Position numbers and translations under genes: made by a program. Below are positions 1-8,468 of a stretch of 64,000 bases of DNA, in pieces (the first letter of the stretch is position 1; every line of letters starts with the position of its first letter). Source of the stretch: Tenacibaculum sp. AHE14PA. GTDB lineage: Bacteria > Bacteroidota > Bacteroidia > Flavobacteriales > Flavobacteriaceae. The stretch lies in assembly GCF_019278465.1 (NCBI RefSeq), contig NZ_CP058983.1, positions 2,603,501 to 2,667,500 on the forward strand, read 5' to 3'. The notes beneath the pieces are model-generated. The model was not told the DNA's origin, made no database searches, and was given only the letters and a program-made list of their open reading frames with translations.

Positions 1-42
1 GTTAAGTATGGCTTTCCTATAGCTTTTGCTTTAGAAGAGTAA
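1..42 (+). CDS. possible 3' end of a truncated upstream gene
   Basis: The first 42 bases read as an open frame ending VKYGFPIAFALEE and a TAA stop, 38 bases before the next gene. Only 13 residues are inside the window, so no family can be assigned. It may be the tail of a gene on the same strand, or chance. Confidence 0.35.
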   Translation, partial: VKYGFPIAFALEE

Positions 43-80
43 TTTTTACAAATAAGAACAATCAATTAAAACCAAATAAT

Positions 81-2762
81 ATGCTTAAAAAACTACTATT
101 AGTTTTTTTTGTTACTTGCAGTATTGCATTATCAGCACAAGTTGCAATAACAGGAAAAGTTTATGATGAGTACTTAGAGCCTTTTCCTAGTGCTTTAATA
201 AATTCTTTACAAGGTAAAACTACTTCTGATATTGACGGAAATTTCACCTTGTCTGTAAAGTCAAATTTTCCTTTTTCAATTCAAGTATCAGCTTTTGGGT
301 ATAAAACAGAGGTTATAGAAGTAACTTCTAAAGATCAAGAGATAAATATTATATTAAAAGAAAATACAAGTCTAGATGAAGTTGTAATTTCTGCCTCTAG
401 ATCTCCTGAACGAGTTATTGAATCGCCAGTAACTATTGAAAGATTAGGTATTAATGATATTAAAAAAGGAACTTCAATTTCTTTTTATGATGGTGTAACT
501 AACTTAAAAGGGATAACCTCTAGAGAAGCAAGTTATGGATTTAAATCTGTAAACTCACGTGGTTTTTCTAGTTTTGATAATACAAGATTTGTACAGTTAG
601 TAGATGGTGTTGAAACATCAATACCAGCACTTAACTTCTCTGCAGGTAACATAGTTGGTTTATCTGAGTTAGATGTAAAAGATGTTGAGATATTACCAGG
701 AGCTTCTTCTGCCTTATATGGTGCAAATGCATTTAATGGTATCTTATTAATGAGAAGTAAAAACCCTTTTAAATATGATGGAATTAGTACGTATTTTAAA
801 ACAGGTTTTATTGAACAAGAGCAATCAGGATCTGATCAGTTTTATGATGTAGGTATTAGAATGGCTCATAAATTTAGTGATTATTTCGCAGCAAAAGTTA
901 ATTTAACAGTTTATAAAGCTGAAGAATGGCATGCAAATGATGATTCTAATACAACAGGTGTTGGAGGTGAGATTATTGCAGGAAATAGAAATAATACTCC
1001 CGATTATGACGGTGTAAATTTTTATGGAGATGAAGCTACTTTTACTTTTCCTGGTATTGGAAAAGTAAGTAGGACAGGATATGCTGAAACTGATTTATAC
1101 GATTACGATGGTTACGGATTAAAATTTGACGGATCATTACATTTTAGACCAATGGGTAATGATAAGCTAGAAATAGTTTATAACTCTCGTTTTTCAAAAG
1201 GAAATAACTTGTATCAGGCTGCAAACAGATTTTCGCAAGAAGATTATTATGTAGAGCAACACAAATTAGAAGTATTGGGTAAAAACTTTTTTGTCCGTGG
1301 ATATTTTAATGGTAATGATGGAGGAGACAGAACACATGATGTTCGATTTTTAGGTCTTGCTTTAAACTCTAAATATAATGATAATAGAACTTGGTTCGGT
1401 GAATATGGAACTGCTTTTGCAGGAGGTGTTCCAGGAGTAACTCCTGGTAATGATGCATCAGCAAGAGCTTTTGCAGATAGAAATAGGTTACAGCCAGGAA
1501 CCGCAGCTTTTAATCAAGCATTAGATGAAGCTGTTACAACACCTATATCACAGGGTGGAGCAGGTGTTAAAGATGAAACAAGTTTTTACCATGCAGACGC
1601 AAATTATAATTTTAGAGATTTAATTAAATGGGGTGAAATACAAATTGGTGGTTCATACCGTAAATTTAATATTAACTCTCAAGGTACTTTATTTACTGAT
1701 GAGAATAGCCCTATTGAATTTGATATGTATGGTGTTTATTCACAGATACAAAAGAAGTTTTTAGATGAACGTTTAAAGTTCACAGGTTCTGTTCGTTATG
1801 ATAAATCATCTAATTTTGAAGGGGATTTTTCTCCAAGGGTAGCATTAAACTACTCAATTAAAGAAAATAAAATACTAAGAATTTCATACCAAACAGGATT
1901 TAGAACACCTAGTACAATAGAGCAGTATTTCGGATTGAGATCTGGTCCTAATAAATTTCTTTTAGGTACATCTTTAGATAATATCGAACGTTTTTCTGCG
2001 CAAGTATTAAACAATGATGGTACAACAAATACTATTACAGGAGCGCAAGTATTTGAAAAAGCATTTGTATTAGATAATGGGGCTTATGTAAGTGTAACAC
2101 CTACGGCTATTAAGCCAGAAAGAGTATCATCTTACGAATTAGGTTATAGAAGTTTAGTAAATATAACAGATACTAATATTTTAGAGTTAGACGTAAATGG
2201 TTATTATAATCAATATGAAAATTTTGTGGCGACTAAGAATGTAATTGTTCCTAATTATGGAAACACTATTCTTACAGGTCCTCTTGGTAGTCCAGTCGAT
2301 GCGACAGAATTTGCCTTAAACTCTAATACAACAGCAGATGTTCAATCATATGGTATTGGTATTGGATTAAATACAAAATTATTTAGAACATTTAACTTTG
2401 GAGCCAATTATACTTTAAGTAAGCTAGTTTTCGACCAAGAAGAAGATGTAGAATTCGAACCAGGGTTTAATACACCAGAGCATCAAGTAAAGGTGATGTT
2501 TGGAAATGAAAATTTATTTAATAATTTTGGATTTAATGTAAATGCTAGGTGGCAAAATGAATTTTTATGGCAGTCTGGTTTCTTAAGTGGAAATGTTGAT
2601 AGTAGAACAGTATTAGATGCACAAATTAATTATAGAATTCCTTCTTTAAAATCAAGAATTAAAGTTGGTGGAACTAATTTAACCAAAAAAGAATATGCTG
2701 TTGCACCAGGATCTGGATTAATAGGTTCTATGTATTACATATCTTGGACGATTAATGATTAA
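81..2762 (+). CDS. TonB-dependent outer-membrane receptor with carboxypeptidase-regulatory-like domain
   Basis: An 893-residue outer-membrane receptor that probably imports a bound ligand using TonB energy. A signal peptide covers residues 1-20 (cleavage after SAQ). Residues about 22-92 form a CarboxypepD_reg-like beta domain, seen in many Bacteroidota receptors. The plug follows at about 98-230, starting at DEVVISASR and including the typical VEILPGASSALYGANAFNG segment. The rest is a 22-strand-type barrel rich in aromatic, alternating-polarity strands. No SusD partner is adjacent, so glycan import of the SusCD type is not supported; siderophore, vitamin or peptide ligands remain possible. 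A strong terminator follows at once, so it is probably monocistronic or the last gene of a unit. The family call is firm; the substrate is unknown. Confidence 0.93.
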   Translation: MLKKLLLVFFVTCSIALSAQVAITGKVYDEYLEPFPSALINSLQGKTTSDIDGNFTLSVKSNFPFSIQVSAFGYKTEVIEVTSKDQEINIILKENTSLDEVVISASRSPERVIESPVTIERLGINDIKKGTSISFYDGVTNLKGITSREASYGFKSVNSRGFSSFDNTRFVQLVDGVETSIPALNFSAGNIVGLSELDVKDVEILPGASSALYGANAFNGILLMRSKNPFKYDGISTYFKTGFIEQEQSGSDQFYDVGIRMAHKFSDYFAAKVNLTVYKAEEWHANDDSNTTGVGGEIIAGNRNNTPDYDGVNFYGDEATFTFPGIGKVSRTGYAETDLYDYDGYGLKFDGSLHFRPMGNDKLEIVYNSRFSKGNNLYQAANRFSQEDYYVEQHKLEVLGKNFFVRGYFNGNDGGDRTHDVRFLGLALNSKYNDNRTWFGEYGTAFAGGVPGVTPGNDASARAFADRNRLQPGTAAFNQALDEAVTTPISQGGAGVKDETSFYHADANYNFRDLIKWGEIQIGGSYRKFNINSQGTLFTDENSPIEFDMYGVYSQIQKKFLDERLKFTGSVRYDKSSNFEGDFSPRVALNYSIKENKILRISYQTGFRTPSTIEQYFGLRSGPNKFLLGTSLDNIERFSAQVLNNDGTTNTITGAQVFEKAFVLDNGAYVSVTPTAIKPERVSSYELGYRSLVNITDTNILELDVNGYYNQYENFVATKNVIVPNYGNTILTGPLGSPVDATEFALNSNTTADVQSYGIGIGLNTKLFRTFNFGANYTLSKLVFDQEEDVEFEPGFNTPEHQVKVMFGNENLFNNFGFNVNARWQNEFLWQSGFLSGNVDSRTVLDAQINYRIPSLKSRIKVGGTNLTKKEYAVAPGSGLIGSMYYISWTIND

Positions 2763-2780
2763 TTGAAAATACAATTATAT

Positions 2781-2816
2781 AAAAAAGGGAGTGATGTAAA
2801 TCACTCCCTTTTTTTT
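2781..2816 (+). terminator. rho-independent terminator after the TonB receptor
   Basis: A 9-bp perfect stem GGGAGTGAT/ATCACTCCC with a 4-base loop is followed by eight T residues and lies 19 bases after the receptor stop. It should end plus-strand transcription. Confidence 0.9.
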
Positions 2817-3030
2817 GCTATTTACTTAGTATCAGTATTACTGGAAAATAGATTCAAGTTATTTTATTTATTGGTTATAGAGATGATTATCGTCTCTTGT
2901 AATCAGTTATAAATTTATAAATGACATCAATAACTATAACTGTTTTGGTTAAATTAAGGGCACAGTAAGTGAAGCATAGATGTAATATATGTACATTTCA
3001 GTTTTTTAAAATGCACTTATTTTAACACAA

Positions 3031-3060
3031 TAAAAAACCAGAGATTTATATCACTGGTTT
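3031..3060 (-). terminator. terminator of the CNNM gene
   Basis: Read on the minus strand, AAACCAG and CTGGTTT form a stem around a 12-base loop, followed by TTTTA. It lies about 45 bases after the stop of the CNNM gene. Confidence 0.7.
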
Positions 3061-3105
3061 AATTATTTATAGTAGTATGTGTTATAGCATAACTTATTTT
3101 TAGGA

Positions 3106-4173
3106 TTATTTCTTTTCTAAATCATTTATAATTCCTAATCTCTTTTTCCAATTTTTTCTAGCTAAGCTTTGTAAGTTAGCAACATTATCACTTTCATCCA
3201 TAATTTCATAACCTAATAAGGTTTCTATTACGTCTTCTTGAGTTATTAATCCGCTTACAGAGCCATATTCATCAACAATTAAAGCTAGGTGTTCTCGTTG
3301 TTCAATTAGCTTCTTAAATAAGCCCGGAATTGATAAATCTCTATCTGCAATAATAATATCTCTTTTAATTGACTTTAACGGTTCGGCTCCTTTTTTATCA
3401 ATTAAAGCTAATAAAAGTTGATCTTTTAATATGTAGCCAGTTATATTATCAGGATTTTTAGAGAAAACAGGTATTCTAGAGAAATTCAATAATTTATTAT
3501 TTTCAAAAAAAGATTCAATAGATTCGTTTTCATCAGCAATTTTAATAACTGTGCGAGGTGTCATAATGTGCTTTGCCTGTATATCTTTAAAATTAAGCAT
3601 ATTCCTTATTACATTACTTTCATTTTGTTGAAAAACACCTTCTTGTTCAGCAATATCAGTCATTGCAGTGAAATCTTCCCTGCTTAAAATACTTTCGCCG
3701 TGACCGCCTTTACCACCAATCAATTTTGTAGTTAATTGTAGTATCCATAAAATACCTGTCCACTTTAACGGGAATATCATTACTTTTAAAGCAGTTGTGG
3801 TAAAGCTAGCAAGTTGTTTCCAGTAAGTCGCACCTATTGTTTTCGGAATGATTTCTGAAGCAACTAAAATTAATATAGTCATTGCTGCAGAAACAATAAA
3901 TACACCGTAACCATCGTCATTAAATATCTTTTTAGCTTCAGTACCAACTAGTATAGCTCCTACGGTATGTGCAAGAGTATTTAAGGTTAGAATGGCAATT
4001 AAAGGCTTGTCTACATCTTTTTTTAATGCTTCTAGCTGAGTAGCAAAACCTACACCTTCTTTCTTTTTTACATTAACGAAAGTTGGTGTTACACTCAGTA
4101 AAACAGCTTCTAATATGGAACATATGAAAGAGAAAAATATTGATACTGTTGCGTATATTAGTAGTAAAGTCAT
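3106..4173 (-). CDS. CNNM (DUF21) transmembrane / CBS-domain protein
   Basis: A 355-residue inner-membrane protein of the CNNM/HlyC-CorC group, whose characterised members handle Mg2+ or Co2+ efflux. Residues 1 to about 170 are a DUF21 domain with about four membrane helices (SIFFSFICSILEAVLL at the N-terminus, LVASEIIPKTIGATYW further on). A CBS pair occupies about 195-325 (IMTPRT at its start, LALIVDEYGSVSGLITQEDVIETLLGYEI split across the second repeat). The C-terminal transporter-associated (CorC_HlyC) domain of longer paralogues is absent, so this is the short form. Terminators on both sides isolate it from the DUF3078 genes. The transported ion cannot be read from sequence. Confidence 0.88.
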   Translation of the reverse strand: MTLLLIYATVSIFFSFICSILEAVLLSVTPTFVNVKKKEGVGFATQLEALKKDVDKPLIAILTLNTLAHTVGAILVGTEAKKIFNDDGYGVFIVSAAMTILILVASEIIPKTIGATYWKQLASFTTTALKVMIFPLKWTGILWILQLTTKLIGGKGGHGESILSREDFTAMTDIAEQEGVFQQNESNVIRNMLNFKDIQAKHIMTPRTVIKIADENESIESFFENNKLLNFSRIPVFSKNPDNITGYILKDQLLLALIDKKGAEPLKSIKRDIIIADRDLSIPGLFKKLIEQREHLALIVDEYGSVSGLITQEDVIETLLGYEIMDESDNVANLQSLARKNWKKRLGIINDLEKK

Positions 4174-4201
4174 TCTTTTTAAATTTTAAGCAAAAGTAAG
4201 C

Positions 4202-4248
4202 AAAAAAGAAAACCTTAAAGATATGACTCTTTAAGGTTTTCTTTTTTT
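4202..4248 (-). terminator. terminator after the DUF3078 pair (works on both strands)
   Basis: The stem AAAACCTTAAAG/CTTTAAGGTTTT with an 8-base loop is followed on the minus strand by CTTTTTT and on the plus strand by CTTTTTTTTT. It closes the minus-strand sufE-to-DUF3078 unit before the CNNM gene. Confidence 0.85.
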
Positions 4249-4263
4249 TTGAATAATTGTTTG

Positions 4264-5103
4264 TTAGAATCCGTAATTTATACCTAAACCGAATACTTCT
4301 TTTGTCTGAAATCCTTGAAAAGCATTGTCGTCATAAATAGCTTGCATAGATAGATTGGCAGATAAATATTTATTTACTTTCATTACTATGTTTAAAGTAT
4401 AATCAATATCTACATTTTGAGCATCTTCTAGATAGTTACTATATAGGTTTAAAATATTTTCAATGCTAACGTTTTTCATAATTTCTGCCTTGTAATATCC
4501 ACTAATAGAAGCACCTAATTCATATCTTGAACTTTCTCCTTGATCTACGCCAAAGGCTGGCCCAAGATCAGTTAAATGAGAATGTACTAAAATTAGTTTA
4601 GAGGTAGCAGGAGCGAAATTAACTTTTAGTTTGTCAGATTTTTTCCACAACATACCAGGACCTAATTGGAAATAAGCTGGAGAGAAAAAATGTGATGTTT
4701 GTATACCGTCAACATCGGTTGATGACATTTGCGTTTTAAAATTCAAAAACGCTGAGTAATACCAGTATTTAGATGCTTTTTTACCAACAAGAGAGTTTAA
4801 CTCTAAACGGTCATCTGTTTTTTGAAGCTCTTCTTTTTTTATTTTTGTTAATCCGTAAGAAGCAATTAATTTATTATCCCAAGTCCAATCATTTTTAGTA
4901 TAGTTGAAGTCATAATTCAAACTTAAAGTTCCGGAAATATTATTTACTCCACCAGCTAACCAGTTATTAAATGCAGATTGATTGAATAAAAATGAGATGT
5001 TACCTTCTTTATTCCAACCATCTTTGGTTTCTTCTTTTTTCTTTTCTTGAGCATTTATTGATAATGCACCGAATAAAATAGCTACAGCTAATATTTTTTT
5101 CAT
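4264..5103 (-). CDS. DUF3078 family outer-membrane-like protein (copy A)
   Basis: A 279-residue exported protein. A signal peptide at 1-18 (cleavage after NAQ) is followed by a short charged linker and then alternating beta strands typical of a small outer-membrane barrel. Family landmarks are FLFNQSAFNNWLAGG near residue 38, YDFNY, WDNKLIASYGL and FGLGINYGF at the C-terminus, which ends in Phe as outer-membrane barrels do. It is the second of two tandem paralogues that share about half their residues by eye. The function of DUF3078 is not established. Its position behind sufE, sufT-like and DUF2480 genes suggests co-transcription rather than a proven link to Fe-S assembly. Confidence 0.85.
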   Translation of the reverse strand: MKKILAVAILFGALSINAQEKKKEETKDGWNKEGNISFLFNQSAFNNWLAGGVNNISGTLSLNYDFNYTKNDWTWDNKLIASYGLTKIKKEELQKTDDRLELNSLVGKKASKYWYYSAFLNFKTQMSSTDVDGIQTSHFFSPAYFQLGPGMLWKKSDKLKVNFAPATSKLILVHSHLTDLGPAFGVDQGESSRYELGASISGYYKAEIMKNVSIENILNLYSNYLEDAQNVDIDYTLNIVMKVNKYLSANLSMQAIYDDNAFQGFQTKEVFGLGINYGF

Positions 5104-5172
5104 TATAAAGTTTTTTTGAAGATGTAAAATTACATCTCTATTTTTAGTTTAGACAATGTTAGTATAAAAAAG

Positions 5173-6024
5173 TCACGTTTTATGGAAGATATAATTTACT
5201 CCAAGTCCAAATATCTCTTTAAATTGTATTTTACTAGAAGCATCATCATCAATAATAGTGTGTAGGCCAAGATTTGTAGATATATAGTCGTTTATTTTTA
5301 CAATAAAGTTTAACTGATAGTTAATATCAATATTAAAAGGCTTATTTAAATAATCAGAATACACAGCAAGAACGTTTTCTATCGTCATATCTTTCATCAC
5401 TTCATGTTTAAAGTAACCAGATAAATTGAATCCTAAACCGAAATTTATTTTTTCACCTTTTTTAACTCCATATTTTCCTGAAAATTGAAGAGAAACAAAA
5501 GTAAAACGAGCCGTTGCGGGAGCAATATTTATTCGTCTTTCATCGGATTTTTTCCATAACATACCGGGGCCAAAACTCCAATATGCAGGTGAGAAAAAAT
5601 CTGAGATAGGCTTTTTTACGCCTTCCTTGTATTCATATCCCCTGGTGTATTGTGTTTTTAGGTTTGTAAAAAAAGAGATAAACCAAAGTTTAGACGTTTT
5701 TAACCCTAGCAGAGAATTGTATTCAAAATTATCATCTGTTTTTCTTAATCCTTTTTCGCTTATATGACTTAACCCATAACTTGTAATTAACTTATTGTCC
5801 CAGTTCCACTTATTCTTTTTATAATTAAAATCATATTCAAGTCCCATATTTCCGGCGATGGTATTGCTTCCTCCGGCAGCCCAATTAGAAAAAGAAGATT
5901 GATTGAATAAAAAAGTGTATTTACCAGTTACGGTTAGTCTTTTAGGTATGCTATCTTTTTTTATTTCTTGTGAAAAAATATTGAAAGAGAACCAAGTTAA
6001 CAATATTATTAGTAGTTTTTTCAT
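5173..6024 (-). CDS. DUF3078 family outer-membrane-like protein (copy B)
   Basis: The longest open frame starts at 6090, but that start lies inside the DUF2480 gene. The ATG at 6024 gives 283 residues with a clear signal peptide (MKKLLIILLTWFSFNIFSQ), so it is preferred. The body repeats the landmarks of copy A: FLFNQSSFSNWAAGG, YDFNY, WDNKLITSYGL, FFSPAY, GPGMLWKKSDE, APAT and FGLGVNYIF. It therefore looks like a tandem duplicate that has since diverged. The C-terminus carries a short HKT tail after the Phe, which copy A lacks. Predicted to be an outer-membrane barrel of unknown role. Confidence 0.84.
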   Translation of the reverse strand: MKKLLIILLTWFSFNIFSQEIKKDSIPKRLTVTGKYTFLFNQSSFSNWAAGGSNTIAGNMGLEYDFNYKKNKWNWDNKLITSYGLSHISEKGLRKTDDNFEYNSLLGLKTSKLWFISFFTNLKTQYTRGYEYKEGVKKPISDFFSPAYWSFGPGMLWKKSDERRINIAPATARFTFVSLQFSGKYGVKKGEKINFGLGFNLSGYFKHEVMKDMTIENVLAVYSDYLNKPFNIDINYQLNFIVKINDYISTNLGLHTIIDDDASSKIQFKEIFGLGVNYIFHKT

Positions 6025-6043
6025 TAAAAATAGGATAAGAAGG

Positions 6044-6553
6044 TTATTTGTTTTTTCTAAATAACGGAACAGTTGAGCAAGCTTCACCAAACATGATGTT
6101 TTTTGCTACAGTTTGTAGTTTTTGTATTAAAAATGTATAAGCAGATGGAGGTATCGGTTTATTTGTACAGCCTTTAATGATTACGGGTTTGTCTTGGTAT
6201 TGTGTACTATCTAATTCATTAATTAATTCTTGGTAAATAGTAGTTTCTAGCAACTCTAAATTACCAACAACTATTTTTTTAGCAAATCCAGACAAATGTG
6301 CTGTTAATAATAAATAGGCCCAAGAGGGAATAATAGCATCCGAAGAACATGTTAAAGCAATATAAGTGTCTTTATATTGCGACCAATCATGATTTTTAAC
6401 TTGTTCTCTAAAATCTTTTTCACGAAGAATTAACTCTTCATATAACCAACTTTTAATATCAAAAACAATACGTTGGCCTTTCGGATAATAATCTTCAAGG
6501 TCAATAGTAATTAATTTACTGGTTGCTATTTTGTTTATAATTTCTTCAGCCAT
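6044..6553 (-). CDS. DUF2480 family protein
   Basis: A 169-residue soluble protein without signal peptide or membrane segment, matching the Bacteroidota DUF2480 family from memory (KLITIDLEDYYPKGQR near the N-terminus, ALTCSSDAIIPSWAYLLL in the middle, IKGCTNKPIPPSAY near the end). Conserved Cys residues lie in the ALTCSSDAI, IKGCTNKP and GEACST segments, which could bind metal, although this is not shown. It sits 20 bases before copy B of DUF3078 and 82 bases after the sufT-like gene. This layout points to a role near Fe-S metabolism by association only. Confidence 0.82.
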   Translation of the reverse strand: MAEEIINKIATSKLITIDLEDYYPKGQRIVFDIKSWLYEELILREKDFREQVKNHDWSQYKDTYIALTCSSDAIIPSWAYLLLTAHLSGFAKKIVVGNLELLETTIYQELINELDSTQYQDKPVIIKGCTNKPIPPSAYTFLIQKLQTVAKNIMFGEACSTVPLFRKNK

Positions 6554-6564
6554 ATTTTTTGAAA

Positions 6565-6627
6565 CGTCATTGTGAACAAGAACGAAGCAGTCTTTTAACA
6601 GATAGTTTCGTTCTTATTCGTAATCAC
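6565..6627. repeat. palindromic dispersed repeat (CGTCATT...AATCT family)
   Basis: The 82-bp gap between the sufT-like and DUF2480 genes contains CGTCATTGTGAACAAG and ACGAAGCAGTCTT, which match the reverse complement of the element in the 41.5-42.2 kb array (CGTCATTACGAG...ACGAAGTAATCTT). AAGAACGAA (6578-6586) and TTCGTTCTT (6607-6615) form a 9-bp stem, flanked by GTGA and TCAC. It is probably a REP-like mobile or structured intergenic element rather than a terminator, since no T-run follows the stem. Confidence 0.6.
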
Positions 6628-6635
6628 AAATTTAT

Positions 6636-6956
6636 TTAAAGCATTCCTAATTCTAACTTCGCCTCTTCGCTCATCATTTCTTGAGTCCATGTAGGATCGA
6701 AAGTAATTTCTACTTCACAAGCGTTAATTTCTTTTAACGACTTTACTTTTTCTTCAATATCAACAGGTAAACTTTCCGCTACTGGGCAGTTAGGTGAAGT
6801 TAAAGTCATTAAAATTTTAGCATTGTATTCTTCAGAAACAAATACATCATAAATTAAGCCTAACTCGTATATATCTACAGGAATTTCAGGATCGTAAATT
6901 GTTTTTAAAACACCAACAATTTTATCTCCTAATACTTCTAATTCTTTATCGTTCAT
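6636..6956 (-). CDS. sufT: SUF-system DUF59 (MIP18/PaaD-like) protein, SufT-like
   Basis: A 106-residue protein that is entirely one DUF59/MIP18 domain. Landmarks are IYDPEIPVDIYELGLIYDV near residue 20, the conserved Cys in TSPNCPVAESLP, and EVEITFDPTWTQEMMSEEAK near the end. Family members mature or carry Fe-S clusters; SufT in other bacteria does this alongside the SUF scaffold. It lies 11 bases downstream of sufE, so the two are almost surely co-transcribed. The scaffold genes sufB, sufC, sufD and sufS are not in the window. Family certain, exact SufT orthology likely. Confidence 0.88.
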   Translation of the reverse strand: MNDKELEVLGDKIVGVLKTIYDPEIPVDIYELGLIYDVFVSEEYNAKILMTLTSPNCPVAESLPVDIEEKVKSLKEINACEVEITFDPTWTQEMMSEEAKLELGML

Positions 6957-6967
6957 AATCTACTTCT

Positions 6968-7393
6968 TTATTTTGTTAGTTTAGATTGCTGTGCAATCGC
7001 ATACATTTTTATTTGCTTTACCATAGAAACTAAACCGTTTGCTCTGGTTGGACTTAAGTGTTCTTTTAAGCCAATTTCATCAATAAAGTCGGTTTTAGCT
7101 TCAATAATAGCTTGCGGAGTTTGGTTAGAATATACTCTTAGTAATAATGCTACAATACCTTTTGTTAAAATAGCATCACTATCGGCTGTAAAATTAATAG
7201 TGTCTTCTTGTAATTCAGAATATAACCACACTTTAGATTGACAACCTTTAATTAAATTTTCATCTAATTTATACGTTTCGTTTATTAAAGGTAAAGATTT
7301 TCCTAAGTCAATTATATATTCATAACGTCCCATCCAGTCATCAAACATAGAAAACTCGTCAATAATTTCTTCTTGTATTTCTTTGATAGTCAT
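6968..7393 (-). CDS. sufE: cysteine desulfurase sulfur acceptor SufE
   Basis: A 141-residue SufE protein. SufE takes the persulfide from the cysteine desulfurase SufS and passes it to the SufBCD scaffold. The acceptor Cys is in LIKGCQSKVWLY (about residue 50), and the family end pattern GLKEHLSPTRANGLVSMV is present. Length is normal. It is the first gene of a minus-strand unit, divergent from the PfkB kinase, with TAATTTTG on the minus strand at 7449-7442 as a candidate -7 box. Confidence 0.93.
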   Translation of the reverse strand: MTIKEIQEEIIDEFSMFDDWMGRYEYIIDLGKSLPLINETYKLDENLIKGCQSKVWLYSELQEDTINFTADSDAILTKGIVALLLRVYSNQTPQAIIEAKTDFIDEIGLKEHLSPTRANGLVSMVKQIKMYAIAQQSKLTK

Positions 7394-7411
7394 TTTTTAA
7401 AACTATTTTTG
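7382..7411 (+). promoter_or_regulatory. candidate Bacteroidota-type promoter for the PfkB kinase
   Basis: TTTG at 7382-7385, an 18-base spacer and TATTTTTG at 7404-7411 fit the Bacteroidota primary sigma consensus (TTTG, then TAnnTTTG). The predicted start, near 7417, falls in a 16-bp inverted repeat AGTGTC-TAAA-GACACT at 7413-7428. A TAATTTTG on the opposite strand (7449-7442) may drive sufE, so the inverted repeat lies between two divergent promoters and could be an operator. Confidence 0.5.
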
Positions 7412-7466
7412 CAGTGTCTAAAGACACTATATTTAAAAGAGCAAAATTACAGTAAAAAAATAAGAA

Positions 7467-8393
7467 ATGAGTAAATTATTAGCAGTAGGTACCGTAGCTT
7501 TTGATGCTATTGAAACACCTTTTGGTAAAACAGATAAGATTTTAGGAGGTTCAGGAACTTTTGTAGGTTTAGCGGCTTCTCAATTTGGTGTTAAAACAGG
7601 CGTTGTTTCTGTTGTTGGTGGAGATTTTCCGAAGTCATATTTAGATATGATGAATAATAAAGGAATTAATACTGATGGTATTGAAGTAATTAAAGAAGGT
7701 AAAACTTTCTTTTGGAGCGGTAAATATCATAATGACATGAATTCTCGCGATACTTTAATTACAGAGTTAAATGTATTGGAGCATTTTCAGCCAGTTGTAC
7801 CAGATGCTTTTAAAGATGCAGGTATTGTAATGTTAGGTAATTTACACCCATTAACACAAGCATCAGTTTTAGATCAAATGACCGAAAGACCTAAGTTAGT
7901 AGTTTTAGATACTATGAATTTTTGGATGGACATTGCTTTAGCTGATTTACATACCGTTTTAAAACGTGTAGATGTTATTACAATTAATGATGAAGAAGCA
8001 CGTCAGTTAAGTGGAGAATACTCGTTGGTTAATGCAGCGAAGAAAATTCATGAAATGGGTCCTAAATATGTAGTAATTAAAAAAGGAGAACACGGAGCTT
8101 TATTATTTAATGAAGGTAAAATGTTCTTTGCACCAGCATTGCCATTAGCAGATGTTTTTGATCCAACAGGGGCAGGAGATACTTTTGCAGGAGGTTTTTG
8201 TGGATATTTAGCAAAAACTGAAGATATTTCGTTTGAGAATATGAAAAACGGAATTATATATGGTTCTAATTTAGCTTCGTTTTGTGTAGAAAAATTCGGT
8301 ACACAACGAATGGAAGAGCTAACAAAAGACGAAGTGCAAACACGTTTACAGGCTTTTAAAGAATTAACACAATTTGATATAGAGTTATCATAA
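7467..8393 (+). CDS. PfkB-family carbohydrate/nucleoside kinase
   Basis: A 308-residue PfkB (ribokinase-like) kinase that phosphorylates a sugar or nucleoside with ATP in the cytoplasm. The N-terminal glycine segment GGSGTFVGLAASQFG is the substrate side, and DPTGAGDTFAGGF near residue 230 is PfkB signature 2 with the catalytic Asp in GAGD. TINDEEA is the usual signature around the N-x-x-E metal motif. The gene ends just before a terminator that separates it from purF. Adenosine-kinase-like or sugar-kinase activity both fit; the neighbouring purF gives only a weak hint towards purines. Confidence 0.9.
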   Translation: MSKLLAVGTVAFDAIETPFGKTDKILGGSGTFVGLAASQFGVKTGVVSVVGGDFPKSYLDMMNNKGINTDGIEVIKEGKTFFWSGKYHNDMNSRDTLITELNVLEHFQPVVPDAFKDAGIVMLGNLHPLTQASVLDQMTERPKLVVLDTMNFWMDIALADLHTVLKRVDVITINDEEARQLSGEYSLVNAAKKIHEMGPKYVVIKKGEHGALLFNEGKMFFAPALPLADVFDPTGAGDTFAGGFCGYLAKTEDISFENMKNGIIYGSNLASFCVEKFGTQRMEELTKDEVQTRLQAFKELTQFDIELS

Positions 8394-8430
8394 ATAAAAA
8401 ATCCGCGCTTTTTGCTGCGGATTTTTTTTT
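8394..8430 (+). terminator. terminator between the PfkB kinase and purF
   Basis: The stem AAATCCGC/GCGGATTT with a loop of about ten bases is followed by nine T residues directly after the kinase stop. It also shows that a longer purF frame opening at a TTG at 8412, inside this hairpin, is not the real start. Confidence 0.88.
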
Positions 8431-8468
8431 ACAACAAAACAACAACAACACAATTAAAAATACTTCAA

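Larger units (their letters stand above)
2763..3105. other. 343-bp intergenic region between convergent genes
   Basis: It holds two terminators, one for each flanking gene, and between them a near-perfect inverted repeat at 2879-2897 (AGAGATGAT/ATCGTCTCT, one G-T pair, one-base centre). GTTATAG at 2874 and CTATAAC at 2934 could extend a weak secondary structure. No ORF, tRNA or promoter is convincing here. Confidence 0.6.

Noticed and set aside
5173..6090. longer start of DUF3078 copy B
   Set aside because: It would overlap DUF2480 by 47 bases and hide the signal peptide in the interior; the ATG at 6024 is better.
8412..8468. N-terminal extension of PurF from a TTG
   Set aside because: The TTG is inside a strong terminator hairpin, and the downstream ATG puts the Cys at the expected place.
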